DNA of 34,401 nucleotides from assembly GCA_011046135.1 (NCBI GenBank), contig DSBG01000027.1, forward strand, positions 1-34,401, read 5' to 3'. Of the stretch, positions 6,780 to 15,876 are shown piece by piece; within the stretch, counting starts at the first letter, position 1; the number at the start of each line of letters is the position of its first letter. Origin of the DNA: Deltaproteobacteria bacterium (GTDB taxonomy: Bacteria; Desulfobacterota; Desulfomonilia; UBA1062). The notes beneath the pieces are model-generated. The model saw only the letters and a list, made by a program, of their open reading frames with translations, had not been told where the DNA came from and searched no databases. The translations under genes and the position numbers were made by a program.

Positions 6780-8810
6780 ATGAAGGGACAGGAAAAAGGA
6801 AAACGCCTCTCTCGTGTGAGAAATATCGGTTTTGTCGCACACATCGACGCCGGCAAGACAACCGTTACAGAGCGCGTGCTCTACTATGCGGGAAAAATTC
6901 ATCGGATGGGAGAGGTACACGACGGACAGGCCACCATGGACTGGCTGCCGCAGGAGCAGGAAAGAGGCATAACCATAACTTCTGCGGTAACCACCTGCGC
7001 GTGGAAGAACCATGAGATTCACATTATCGATACCCCGGGGCATGTCGACTTCACCATCGAGGTAGAACGGAGTCTGAGAGTCCTCGATGGAGCGGTTGTC
7101 ATCCTCTGCGCAGTGGGTGGGGTCGAAGCACAGACAGAAACGGTGTGGCAGCAGTGCAGGAGGTATCGGGTTCCTGCGCTGGCCTTTGTAAACAAGCTGG
7201 ACAGACTTGGTGCCGATTATGCGGCAGTCATCGAACAGATCGCATCTCGTCTGGAAGTGACACCCGTTCCCATTCAGATTCCGTATTACCAGGCAGACAC
7301 CTTCAAGGGCGTGACAGATATCATCACGTGGAAAACCCTCATCTGGGACGACGATACCCTGGGAGCAACCTACACGGAACAGCCCATACCCGAGGATGCA
7401 CTGCAGGAGGCTCATAGAGCCAGGGAGAAACTTCTTGAAGTGTTGGCAGACTATGATGATGACATCACTGAACTGTACCTCAGGGGAGAAATCCCGGAGG
7501 AAACAAAGATTAAACAGGTTCTCAGGAAACTCGCCCTTGAAAACCGCATTATCCCGGTCCTTTGTGGTTCAGCCCTCAAAAACAAGGGGATACAGACCCT
7601 CATCGATTCGATCATCGAGTATCTGCCCGCACCTCCAGAGGTAATACCTCCCTCGGCACATGACAAAACGACCGGCGAGGTGGTGCCCCTGATGATGGAT
7701 TCGGACGGGACACTGGTTGCCTATGTCTTCAAAGTCTATGTCGACGAAGGAAGGAGGATGGTCTACCTCAGGATTTACTCCGGAAAGCTGCGTGTGGGAG
7801 ACGAAGTTTTCAACACTACCAGGGAGACTCGAGAAAAGGTCGCACGTCTGTTTGAAATGCACGCACATCACAAGCAGCGGATTGATCAGGCCGTAGCGGG
7901 AGACATTGTAGCGGCAGTCGGCCTTAAGGAAGCGAAGACCGGAGATACGATCTCCGAAGAAGGTATGGCCCTCGTCCTTGAACCCATTGTGATCCTCAAA
8001 CCGGTGATATCGGTTGCCATCGAACCGAAAAACTCCGAGGCTTCGACGCGTCTCCAGCTTGCTACGCAGAAGATCATGGAGGAGGATCCCACCATCAAAG
8101 TCCACGAAGACCCCGACACCGGACAGGTCATCCTCGCCGGGATGGGAGAACTCCACCTCGAGATAGCCCTTGATCGATTCAAGACGGCTTTTGGGGTGGA
8201 CATCAATGTGGGCAAGCCCCAGGTCTTGTACTGCTCTACCATTCATCAAACATCACGAGCATCGAAGGTCTTTGAAAAGGTCATCGGGGATACCCCCCAT
8301 TATGGTCACGTAGTGCTCAACGCACGACCCGGGAAACGTGGAGCAGGAAACACCTTTTCCGTGGATTCCAGCCTTGACGGCGGAATGAGGGATTACGTGC
8401 TTGCCGGACTCTCTGAGGCGTGCCTTGCCGATCCGTTGACAGGGTATGAGGTTGTTGATATAGACGTAACCGTAGAGAACGTGGAAATTAATGAAAAAAC
8501 AACAGGCCAGGGATTGAAGATTGCGTCCCAGATGGCACTGCAGGATGCAATCAGAAAAGTGGGATCCGTTCAACTTGAACCAGTGATGGAAATGGATGTG
8601 CTTACACCCGAAGAGTCTGTGGGGGAAGTCGTGGGAGACCTGAGTTCGAGAAAAGCGAGTATCGTCGGTGTGGTCATCAAGGCGAAAAGCCATTCGGTCA
8701 AGGCGTTGGTTCCCCTGTCCCAGACATTCGGTTATTCCACGGCACTCAGATCGCTCACCCGTGGCAGAGGGAGTTTCAGCATGAAATTCCACGGGTTTGA
8801 CAGGGTCTAA
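6780..8810 (+). CDS. fusA: Elongation factor G paralogue (EF-G2/spdEFG-like)
   Basis: This is a translational GTPase of 676 residues with the full EF-G layout. It has G1 AHIDAGKTT (residues 20-28), switch II DTPGHVDF (84-91), a G4 NKLD, and the beta-barrel, III, IV and V domains. The switch-region sequence TMDWLPQEQERGITITSAVTT and the loops resemble the second EF-G copy of Geobacter-type bacteria. The gene is not in a str operon (no rpsL, rpsG or tuf nearby), so it is probably an additional EF-G with a translocation- or recycling-specialised role; that split is known for spdEFG1/2 pairs. ATG 6780 is chosen because conserved sequence begins soon after; a TTG at 6762 is in frame but overlaps murI. 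The gspC-like gene follows within six bases. Confidence 0.92.
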   Translation: MKGQEKGKRLSRVRNIGFVAHIDAGKTTVTERVLYYAGKIHRMGEVHDGQATMDWLPQEQERGITITSAVTTCAWKNHEIHIIDTPGHVDFTIEVERSLRVLDGAVVILCAVGGVEAQTETVWQQCRRYRVPALAFVNKLDRLGADYAAVIEQIASRLEVTPVPIQIPYYQADTFKGVTDIITWKTLIWDDDTLGATYTEQPIPEDALQEAHRAREKLLEVLADYDDDITELYLRGEIPEETKIKQVLRKLALENRIIPVLCGSALKNKGIQTLIDSIIEYLPAPPEVIPPSAHDKTTGEVVPLMMDSDGTLVAYVFKVYVDEGRRMVYLRIYSGKLRVGDEVFNTTRETREKVARLFEMHAHHKQRIDQAVAGDIVAAVGLKEAKTGDTISEEGMALVLEPIVILKPVISVAIEPKNSEASTRLQLATQKIMEEDPTIKVHEDPDTGQVILAGMGELHLEIALDRFKTAFGVDINVGKPQVLYCSTIHQTSRASKVFEKVIGDTPHYGHVVLNARPGKRGAGNTFSVDSSLDGGMRDYVLAGLSEACLADPLTGYEVVDIDVTVENVEINEKTTGQGLKIASQMALQDAIRKVGSVQLEPVMEMDVLTPEESVGEVVGDLSSRKASIVGVVIKAKSHSVKALVPLSQTFGYSTALRSLTRGRGSFSMKFHGFDRV

Positions 8811-8815
8811 ATCTT

Positions 8816-9679
8816 GTGATGTTCAGACAGAGCCGATGGGTCATCGACCTGGTTGTTGTTACCCTGTTTCTCTGGGTGGCTGCGGGAATCATTGCGTCTA
8901 TCGCAGGACAGATGCTCTACGAGTTTCCCCGTGAACGTACGGGAAAACAGGCGACTGCTCTTCAAACCACGAAACAATCTTCCCCGAAGCAGGCTTATGA
9001 TATCATCGTGCAAAGAGATCTTCTCCAGGTTCCGAAAAAACGGCCGGCATCTTCAACCGAGGTGGTTATTGAACAGGATGTTGTCAGGCCTGTCGCCGAA
9101 ATGGGACTGTCTCTCAAAGGTACGATCACTGGTCCGAAAGAGATCTCCCGTGCCATTATCGAAGAAAAGAACGAGCAAAAAAGCTACAAGATCGGTGAGA
9201 ATGTCAAGGGGGCGAAGATTCTTGCCATATACCGGAACAAGGTAATCATGGATGTAAACGGTCAGGAACAGATGCTCATCGTGGAAGAACCCCGCAGTTC
9301 TTTGCAGGCGAGCGCCCCACGGAGAAGAGAGGCGAGGGCCCCCACGAGGCCTGCTGTACCTGAGCAGAGGGAAGAACGTCCTTCCGGGATGACCGATATC
9401 ATGAGGAACCTCGATCAGTATATCGGCAAAGCCAGGGTGGTTCCCTATTTCAGGGAGGGCGAACCCTACGGATTCAGGGTGAGTAATGTCACCGATGAGG
9501 CGCTCATCTATGAACTCGGAGTACGCTCGGGAGATATCATCAAATCGGTCAACGGAATACCCGTACGAACGCCCGAGGATGCTTTTCTCATGTATCAGGA
9601 ACTCCAGAATGAATCATCGGTGGAGCTTGAGCTCGAGAGACAGGGTCAGTCTACGACGATCAACGTGCCCTTGAGATAA
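8816..9679 (+). CDS. gspC: Type II secretion protein GspC-like, with C-terminal PDZ domain
   Basis: GspC links the inner-membrane platform to the secretin in the periplasm. The protein has 287 residues (GTG 8816; ATG 8819 is an alternative). One membrane anchor is at about residues 10-30 (VVVTLFLWVAAGIIASIAG). An HR-type periplasmic domain follows at about 70-160, with the pattern MGLSLKGTI...SYKIGENVKGAKI...NKVIMDVNGQ, then a proline/arginine-rich linker. A PDZ domain ends the protein (about 205-287, with ALIYELGVRSGDIIKSVNG). The order and motifs fit the GspC/PulC family. No strong ribosome binding site is visible, and the close spacing after the EF-G gene suggests readthrough transcription and coupled translation. 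Confidence 0.88.
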   Translation: MMFRQSRWVIDLVVVTLFLWVAAGIIASIAGQMLYEFPRERTGKQATALQTTKQSSPKQAYDIIVQRDLLQVPKKRPASSTEVVIEQDVVRPVAEMGLSLKGTITGPKEISRAIIEEKNEQKSYKIGENVKGAKILAIYRNKVIMDVNGQEQMLIVEEPRSSLQASAPRRREARAPTRPAVPEQREERPSGMTDIMRNLDQYIGKARVVPYFREGEPYGFRVSNVTDEALIYELGVRSGDIIKSVNGIPVRTPEDAFLMYQELQNESSVELELERQGQSTTINVPLR

Positions 9680-9714
9680 GAGACCCTCTGGTAAGAGGAT
9701 GGGTAGTACGTACG

Positions 9715-11256
9715 ATGTTTGAAAAGTATTTCTCTCTCTCAGAAAACCCATTTAACCTCACCCCTGATCCGAAATTTCTCTTCATGGCCCGGCAACATCA
9801 GGAGGCTCAATCCTTTCTCGAGTATGGCATTCAGCAGCGCAAAGGGTTTGTTCTCATCACCGGGGAGGTGGGGACAGGCAAGACAACCCTGTGCCGCTCT
9901 CTCATGGCTTCGCTCTCGCCCAAGGTGCGTTCTGCCCTGGTGCTCAATCCCTCTCTCTCGGACATCGAACTTCTCCAGACCATCAATCAGGATTTTGGTA
10001 TCAATGGGACTCACACCTCGAAAAAGACACTTCTTGATACACTTTATGATTTCTTGATCGAAACCTTTGTCCGCGGGGAAAATGCCGTGCTCATCATCGA
10101 TGAGTGCCAGAATCTCTCTCCCCAGGTGCTTGAACAGATCAGGATGCTCTCGAACCTGGAGACGGAAAAGGAGAAGCTTCTCCAGATCGTCCTGGTCGGG
10201 CAGCCCGAATTGGGTACCATGCTCTCCTGTGAATCCATGAAGCAGATAAACGACAGGATCGTTTTGCGATATCACCTGTGGCCGTTATCCAGAAGGGACA
10301 CGAGAGAGTATCTCTCCCACCGGCTCGTCGTGGCAGGAGCGAAAGGTGACGTTCAGTTCACGCCATGGGCTGTAAGGTGCATCTATGCGTATTCGAGGGG
10401 GGTGCCGAGGAAGATCAACGCAGTTGCAGAGAGAGCTATGCTGGTCAGCTATCTGAATTCAAGAAAACAGATAACCAGAGCCTCGGTGCGCACCGCCGTC
10501 AGAGAACTTCAGGGAAACTATGAATATGCGAACAACAAGCCCGGGTTTCTGTTTCCGGTGATATCAGGCATGGTGGCCGTGGTGATCATCGGCATCATGT
10601 GGCCTTCATTCTTCACGGACCTGTCTGATATCCTCAAGCCCGCTGTTGTCGCCACAGAGACAACTTTTATCGGGGAGGTCATGCCGCCTCTGGAGGAGAC
10701 CTCTGGAGAAGGAGCTGTGCAGTCGATTCAGACACAGACTCCGTCGGCATGGGCGATTCCACACTATAAAGATGCGCTGGAGATCCTGGCTCAGATACCT
10801 GATGGACTCAACGGTCCCGACATCTTGAACCTTCATCCCATGCCAGATCACCTCAAGGAAATCCCCTATCCATCGATCGTCTCCGTGCATGGAGGATATT
10901 TTGTTCTGGTTCAGGCGGGTGATGAGTATGTAAGGGTTGTGGGAAAGGACAAGGCCGTACTCGAGATGCCCATGGAGGAGTTCATACCCCTGTACCAGTG
11001 GAATCTCATGCTCACCCACGCACTTGCGCTGAAAAAAGATATCTATACGCTGAATGATGAAGGGCCGGAGATTGCAAGAATTCAGCAGCTTCTTCTCCGC
11101 TTCGGCTATCTCCAAGGTGAGCCACAGGCAGTCTATGATCTCAATACGGCACGTGGTGTGGAAACGCTTCAGGAACGATTCGGTCTGAAGCGGGACGGTA
11201 TTGTGGGCCAGGATACCATGACGCTCATTACCCTCCTGGAAAAGAGTGGACGATGA
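9715..11256 (+). CDS. gspA: GspA/ExeA-like AAA ATPase with peptidoglycan-binding domain
   Basis: ExeA-type proteins use ATP to help insert the secretin through peptidoglycan. The 513 residues begin with the family start MFEKYFSLSENPFNLTPDP. Walker A is GEVGTGKTT (residues 50-58) and Walker B is VLIIDECQN near residue 125. A membrane segment lies at about 278-300 (FLFPVISGMVAVVIIGIM). The periplasmic part has a segment like the C39-peptidase-type domain of other GspA proteins (around IVSVHGGYFVLVQAGDEYVRVV). It ends with a peptidoglycan-binding repeat (about 445-508, ARIQQLLLRFGYLQGEP). Its stop overlaps the next gene by four bases (ATGA). Its position between gspC and gspD supports a secretion role. 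Confidence 0.88.
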   Translation: MFEKYFSLSENPFNLTPDPKFLFMARQHQEAQSFLEYGIQQRKGFVLITGEVGTGKTTLCRSLMASLSPKVRSALVLNPSLSDIELLQTINQDFGINGTHTSKKTLLDTLYDFLIETFVRGENAVLIIDECQNLSPQVLEQIRMLSNLETEKEKLLQIVLVGQPELGTMLSCESMKQINDRIVLRYHLWPLSRRDTREYLSHRLVVAGAKGDVQFTPWAVRCIYAYSRGVPRKINAVAERAMLVSYLNSRKQITRASVRTAVRELQGNYEYANNKPGFLFPVISGMVAVVIIGIMWPSFFTDLSDILKPAVVATETTFIGEVMPPLEETSGEGAVQSIQTQTPSAWAIPHYKDALEILAQIPDGLNGPDILNLHPMPDHLKEIPYPSIVSVHGGYFVLVQAGDEYVRVVGKDKAVLEMPMEEFIPLYQWNLMLTHALALKKDIYTLNDEGPEIARIQQLLLRFGYLQGEPQAVYDLNTARGVETLQERFGLKRDGIVGQDTMTLITLLEKSGR

Positions 11257-11975
11257 GCTCAATCTACGAGGCATTGCAGAGATCTCAGCAGGGAAAGCCT
11301 CCTGTGGCAGCTCCGGCTACCTTGACTGAAAAATCATCGAGGAACGTGGGCGTGCTGATTTCTGTGGCACTTTTTTCCATCGCACTTGTTGTTGCAGGGA
11401 TCGTAGTTTTCGGGTTTTCGGGAGCAAAAAAAAACACGCAAGAACACAGGTTGATGCCCCCTGCCGTAGCAGTTCCCTCTTCGGAGAACTCGTTTGACGA
11501 AACAGCGAGTGCTGTGTTCCATGCAGGGGAAGAGCGGTCACTTCCCGGTGATGCAGAGACAAAGGCCCTGATAGAAGGACATGGAGATGTGGAAACATCC
11601 CTGAGTCTCGGCGCCGCGTTCTATGAGCGGGGGGACTATGAGAATGCGCTGCTCACCTACATGGAGGTGCATCGGTACTACAGGTCAGATATTAGATTGT
11701 TGAATAATATCGGAAGTGTGTTATTAGCTCTGGGAAAGGCTGAGAAGGCGGTTGAATTTTTCATGCAGGCACAGAAACAATCAAGTACAACGGTGGAGCC
11801 TGTATACAACATCGCGTGTGCGTATGCGCTCATGAAGAAGCGGGATGCAGCCCTTGAGTCCCTGCTGGCTGCCGTGGCCATGCATCCGGAAGTGGCTGAG
11901 TGGGCACGGAATGACCCTGATCTCTCTTTTCTTTCAGGGGACCCCGTGTTTGAGGCTATCCTGGAGAGGCACTGA
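11253..11975 (+). CDS. GspB-like membrane protein with TPR repeats
   Basis: The 240-residue protein opens with MSSIYEALQRSQQGK, resembling the cytoplasmic N-terminal tail of GspB/ExeB proteins. A single membrane helix follows at about residues 32-55 (GVLISVALFSIALVVAGIVVFGF). The periplasmic region at about 110-225 has at least two TPR-like repeats (LGAAFYERGDYENALLTYMEVH, then NNIGSVLLALGKAEKAVEFFMQA). In Aeromonas ExeA and ExeB form a complex that places the secretin; the neighbour here is gspA-like with a four-base overlap, which fits. The TPR part in place of the usual GspB domain is a variation, so the label is by context and the N-terminal pattern. Confidence 0.72.
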   Translation: MSSIYEALQRSQQGKPPVAAPATLTEKSSRNVGVLISVALFSIALVVAGIVVFGFSGAKKNTQEHRLMPPAVAVPSSENSFDETASAVFHAGEERSLPGDAETKALIEGHGDVETSLSLGAAFYERGDYENALLTYMEVHRYYRSDIRLLNNIGSVLLALGKAEKAVEFFMQAQKQSSTTVEPVYNIACAYALMKKRDAALESLLAAVAMHPEVAEWARNDPDLSFLSGDPVFEAILERH

Positions 11976-11991
11976 TCTACAAGGGGGAAAC

Positions 11992-14199
11992 ATGAATAGT
12001 CGACGGGTTATCGCTGCAGTGGTTTGTATGATCTTTCTCATCTCCGGTGAACTCTTTGGAGCCAGGCTTATCCCCGATGAACATGCCGACAGTATCCTCA
12101 AGGAGCAGCAGGCACTCCAGAAGAGGGAAATCAGGAGGCAGCAGATGCAGACCGAGACACCTTCGGTGCCACGTCCCTCCCAGGAGCCGAGGACGCCACC
12201 CGAGGAGATGCCGCCTGTGGAATCGTATGCAGAGGAGAACACGGTTCCCGTCAGTGTTTCCAGCGCCGTTGTTCAGGAGGATTCCACCAAGTACGTAACC
12301 CTGGATTTCGACGGTGTGGATATCAAGGTCTTCATCAAATTCATCGCGGATGTCACCGGCAGGAACTTCATCATTGATGATAAGGTCTCTGGCAGGGTAA
12401 CCATTATTTCACCGAGAAAGATGGCCATCGATGAGGCCTACAATGTCTTTTTGAGCGTGCTTGAAGTCAACGGACTCGGAACCGTGCCTTCGGGGGAGGT
12501 GACCAAGATCGTCCGGGCGGCGGATGCCATTACCAAGAGTCTCGATACTGCCGTTGATCCCCCGACAATCAAGGACGACATGATGATCACGCAGATCATC
12601 CCCCTTCGGTATGCGGACGCAAACAATATGAGGACACTCTTCACCCCGCTCCTGTCCAAGGGTACCTCCCAGATTCTTGCCTATCCCCAGACCAATGTGC
12701 TCATCATCACCGACACCACGTCAAACATCAAGAAAATCCTCGAAATCCTCGAAATCATTGATGTGACGGGATTTGCAGAAGAATTGAGGATTATCCCCCT
12801 TACCTATGCCTCAGCAGCGGACCTGAGCGCCAAGCTTGGCGAGATCCTGCAGGAGGGGAGAACTGATCAGGTCGCTCGACTGCGGGATATCAGGAGACAG
12901 GATCTCGTTGCCGATACCTCAACCACGAGGATCATTCCCTACGAGAGGACGAATTCCCTCATTGTCCTTGCCCCCCCGCAACGTGTGGAGGATATCGAAA
13001 AGATCATCAAACGGCTGGACATTCCAACTCCGAGCGGAAAAGAAGACATTCACGTCTACTATCTCCAGTATGCTAATGCAGAGGAGCTTGCCAAGGTTCT
13101 CTCCGATGTTCCCACCCCTCAGAGCCCTGAGGCAGCCCCCGTGCCGGGAACAGCACCCGGGGCCAGAACCACTGCGACGGCGATGCGTACCACGACGAGT
13201 GCGAGAGACGAGATCAAGATTACCTCGGACAAGGAAACAAATGCACTGATTATCTATGCAGATCCCTATGCCTACAAGACCATCGTGGAAACCATAAAAC
13301 GACTGGATATCCCCCGCAGGCAGGTCTACGTAAAGGCCCTCATTATGGAGATAAGTACCCAGAAAGATTTCAAGGTGGGCGTGGAGTGGACCTTTTTCGA
13401 CGATTTCACCTATGATAGCGGTAACCGCACGGGCGGTGTCCTGGCAAGAACCGGGCGGAATTTTGTCACCGGGCCGGGAGATCTTCCCAGCGGAGCCCTC
13501 CTGGGTATCGTGGGAGAAGCAATCACGATCAACTCAAACGGCACACAGCTCACCTTCCCGAACATCACCTCCTTTATCAATGCCATGGCGGTAGATTCTG
13601 ATGTCAACATCATCTCCACCCCTCAGATCATCACCATGGACAACAAGGAAGCGGAAATAAAGGTTGGCGCGAACATTCCCTATGTCACCAGGGAAGATAC
13701 CGACACCACCAACATCAACAGAACGGTGCGCACCTTCGATTACCGCGACGTGGGTGTGACGCTGCGCCTGACTCCCCAGATCAATCAGGAAGGGAACATC
13801 CGGCTTGAGTTGTTCCAGGAGAGTTCGACCCTCGTTCCAGGACAGGGAGAACAGCAGTTCGCCCCGACAACACTGAAGCGATCGGCCAACACCACGGTGA
13901 CGATCAAAGACGGCAGTACCATGGTCATCGGCGGACTCATCGGAGACACGCTAACTGTGGGGAATACCCGGATTCCGCTACTGGGAGATATTCCGCTTCT
14001 GGGTCACCTGTTCAAATCCACGGCAAAGAACAGGGAAAAGACGAATCTCTACATCTTCCTCACGCCTCACATCATAGACACTGAAGAACGAGTGGAAACG
14101 CTCTACCAGGAGAAACAGCAGGAGATCCAGACATCCACCTCTTCCAGCAAGAAGGAGAGGGTCTACGGGGACACGGTGCATGAAGATTCAAACCCTTGA
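11992..14199 (+). CDS. gspD: Type II secretion system secretin GspD
   Basis: The outer-membrane secretin pore has 735 residues from ATG 11992. The ATG is preceded by AAGGGGG and starts a clear signal peptide (MNSRRVIAAVVCMIFLISGELFGA). After a Gln/Arg/Pro-rich linker come the N0 domain (VTLDFDGVDIKVFIKFIADVTGRNFI), N1-N3 domains (IIPLRYADANNMRTLF, IIPLTYASAADLSAKL, VYYLQYANAEELAKVL), and the secretin core ending near TNLYIFLTPHI. The N3 loop (PTPQSPEAAPVPGTAPGARTT) is Ala/Pro-rich. The C-terminal tail is short and polar. The reading frame stays open 49 codons upstream into the preceding gene, but the signal peptide and ribosome binding site fix the start. The last 20 bases overlap gspE. Confidence 0.96.
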   Translation: MNSRRVIAAVVCMIFLISGELFGARLIPDEHADSILKEQQALQKREIRRQQMQTETPSVPRPSQEPRTPPEEMPPVESYAEENTVPVSVSSAVVQEDSTKYVTLDFDGVDIKVFIKFIADVTGRNFIIDDKVSGRVTIISPRKMAIDEAYNVFLSVLEVNGLGTVPSGEVTKIVRAADAITKSLDTAVDPPTIKDDMMITQIIPLRYADANNMRTLFTPLLSKGTSQILAYPQTNVLIITDTTSNIKKILEILEIIDVTGFAEELRIIPLTYASAADLSAKLGEILQEGRTDQVARLRDIRRQDLVADTSTTRIIPYERTNSLIVLAPPQRVEDIEKIIKRLDIPTPSGKEDIHVYYLQYANAEELAKVLSDVPTPQSPEAAPVPGTAPGARTTATAMRTTTSARDEIKITSDKETNALIIYADPYAYKTIVETIKRLDIPRRQVYVKALIMEISTQKDFKVGVEWTFFDDFTYDSGNRTGGVLARTGRNFVTGPGDLPSGALLGIVGEAITINSNGTQLTFPNITSFINAMAVDSDVNIISTPQIITMDNKEAEIKVGANIPYVTREDTDTTNINRTVRTFDYRDVGVTLRLTPQINQEGNIRLELFQESSTLVPGQGEQQFAPTTLKRSANTTVTIKDGSTMVIGGLIGDTLTVGNTRIPLLGDIPLLGHLFKSTAKNREKTNLYIFLTPHIIDTEERVETLYQEKQQEIQTSTSSSKKERVYGDTVHEDSNP

Positions 14200-15874
14200 G
14201 GGTGTTCTGCTGGACATGCACCTCATTGATGAGGTTGCTCTGGAAAAGGCGCGACAGGTCCAGCTGGACAAAGCCGTTCCCCTGCAGGAGGCGCTTCTCC
14301 TGACTGGAGCACTGAACGATTCAGATGTGCTCCAGGCCCTTTCCCGTCTCTGGGATATTCCCCTGGTTCAGATCATCTCTGAACTCGAGGTCGACCCTGC
14401 AATCCTTGATAAGCTCCCTGTTTCCTTTCTCCGCAGGTACTCCATGGTTCCCATCAAACATCAGGACAACACCCTGCTCGTTGCCGTTCATAATCCTGCG
14501 GACCAGGAGCCCCTCTTTGACATCACGAAGATTCTCTCGCTAAGAGACGTGAGGAGGGTACTTGCACCGAGACAGGAGATACACGCCGCTATAAACCGGC
14601 TCGTGGAGATGAAGGAAGAGAGCGCAAAGGATGTCATGGAGGATATTGAGGAAGAAGAGGATGAGATCCTGAAAGAACTCGAAAACATTCAGGATATCAC
14701 CGTGATGGAGACAGAAGCCCCCATCATACGTCTGGTGAACAGACTCATGGTGCAGGCCTTCAGGGAACGGGCTTCAGACATCCACGTCGAGCCGTACCAG
14801 ACAGACGTGAAAGTAAGATTCAGGGTTGACGGCATACTGCATGATGTACTCAGCCTTCCCAAGCGGATCCACTCGGCCGTGGTTTCCAGAATCAAGGTCA
14901 TGGCCTCCCTCAATATCGCAGAGAAACGCCTTCCCCAGGACGGAAGGATTGGCATTAAGCTGGGAGATCATTCCGTTGATCTCAGGATCTCATGTGTTCC
15001 CACGGTCAACGGTGAGCGCGTAGTCATGAGAATTCTTGACAAATCCTCCGTGCTTCTCGGACTCGAAGAACTGGGGTTTTATCCCCAGGATCTCGCCATC
15101 ATCGAGCGCCTGGTGAAGCAGGAGCACGGGATTATTCTCGTGACCGGACCTACGGGATCCGGAAAGACGACCTCGCTGTACTCAATGCTGAACCGCATAA
15201 ACTCCCCGGACAAGAACATCCTCACCATCGAAGACCCAATCGAATACCAACTCAAGGGGATCGGCCAGATCCCGGTCAACACCAAGGTGGGTCTCACCTT
15301 TGCCTCCGGACTGCGTTCCATCGTACGGCAGGACCCGGATATCATCCTTGTGGGAGAAATTCGAGATCTCGAGACAGCAGAAATATCCATTCAGGCAGCA
15401 CTCACCGGTCATCTCGTGTTTTCAACGCTGCACACCAACGACTCCTCCAGCGCCATTACCCGACTGATAGACATGGGAATCGAGCCATTTCTCGTGACCT
15501 CGTCGGTCAATTCCATCGTGGCCCAGAGGCTCGTACGAAAGATCTGTCCCTCATGCAGGCAGGAATATTTCCCCGAGAGCGAGAGTCTCCTGGAGATAGG
15601 CCTGTCAAAGGAGATGATCCACAAGGACGGGTATCTCTTCCGTGGTGCAGGATGCAAGGACTGTCTTGAGACAGGATACAAAGGACGCACAGGCATCTAC
15701 GAAGTCCTGAACATGAGTGACACGATCAAGACCACGATTCTGAAGACCTCTGACTCGAACCTGATCAAAAAGGTCGCCGTCGAGGAGGGATTCCACACGC
15801 TCAGGGAAGATGGAGCCAGAAAGGTCGAGGACGGGATCACGACCATCGAAGAGGTCCTGCGGGTCACGCAGTAG
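14180..15874 (+). CDS. gspE: Type II secretion ATPase GspE
   Basis: This is the cytoplasmic hexameric ATPase that powers pseudopilus extension. Of its 564 residues, the N-terminal region (about 1-140) is the GspE N1/N2-type domain. Walker A is GPTGSGKTTS (starting at G323, K329), the Asp box is EDPIEYQ, Walker B is DPDIILVGEIRD, and the His box is LVFSTLHTND. A tetracysteine zinc site is formed by C456/C459 (CPSC) and C492/C495 (CKDC), typical of GspE/PilB. A strongly acidic linker (EDIEEEEDEILKELE) is at about 155-170. The gene overlaps gspD by 20 bases. No gspF follows; radA begins two bases after the stop. Confidence 0.96.
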   Translation: MKIQTLEGVLLDMHLIDEVALEKARQVQLDKAVPLQEALLLTGALNDSDVLQALSRLWDIPLVQIISELEVDPAILDKLPVSFLRRYSMVPIKHQDNTLLVAVHNPADQEPLFDITKILSLRDVRRVLAPRQEIHAAINRLVEMKEESAKDVMEDIEEEEDEILKELENIQDITVMETEAPIIRLVNRLMVQAFRERASDIHVEPYQTDVKVRFRVDGILHDVLSLPKRIHSAVVSRIKVMASLNIAEKRLPQDGRIGIKLGDHSVDLRISCVPTVNGERVVMRILDKSSVLLGLEELGFYPQDLAIIERLVKQEHGIILVTGPTGSGKTTSLYSMLNRINSPDKNILTIEDPIEYQLKGIGQIPVNTKVGLTFASGLRSIVRQDPDIILVGEIRDLETAEISIQAALTGHLVFSTLHTNDSSSAITRLIDMGIEPFLVTSSVNSIVAQRLVRKICPSCRQEYFPESESLLEIGLSKEMIHKDGYLFRGAGCKDCLETGYKGRTGIYEVLNMSDTIKTTILKTSDSNLIKKVAVEEGFHTLREDGARKVEDGITTIEEVLRVTQ

Positions 15875-15876
15875 TA

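Noticed and set aside
11845-11991. Earlier start for gspD
   Set aside because: That part overlaps the preceding TPR gene in another frame; the signal peptide and ribosome binding site fix the start at 11992.
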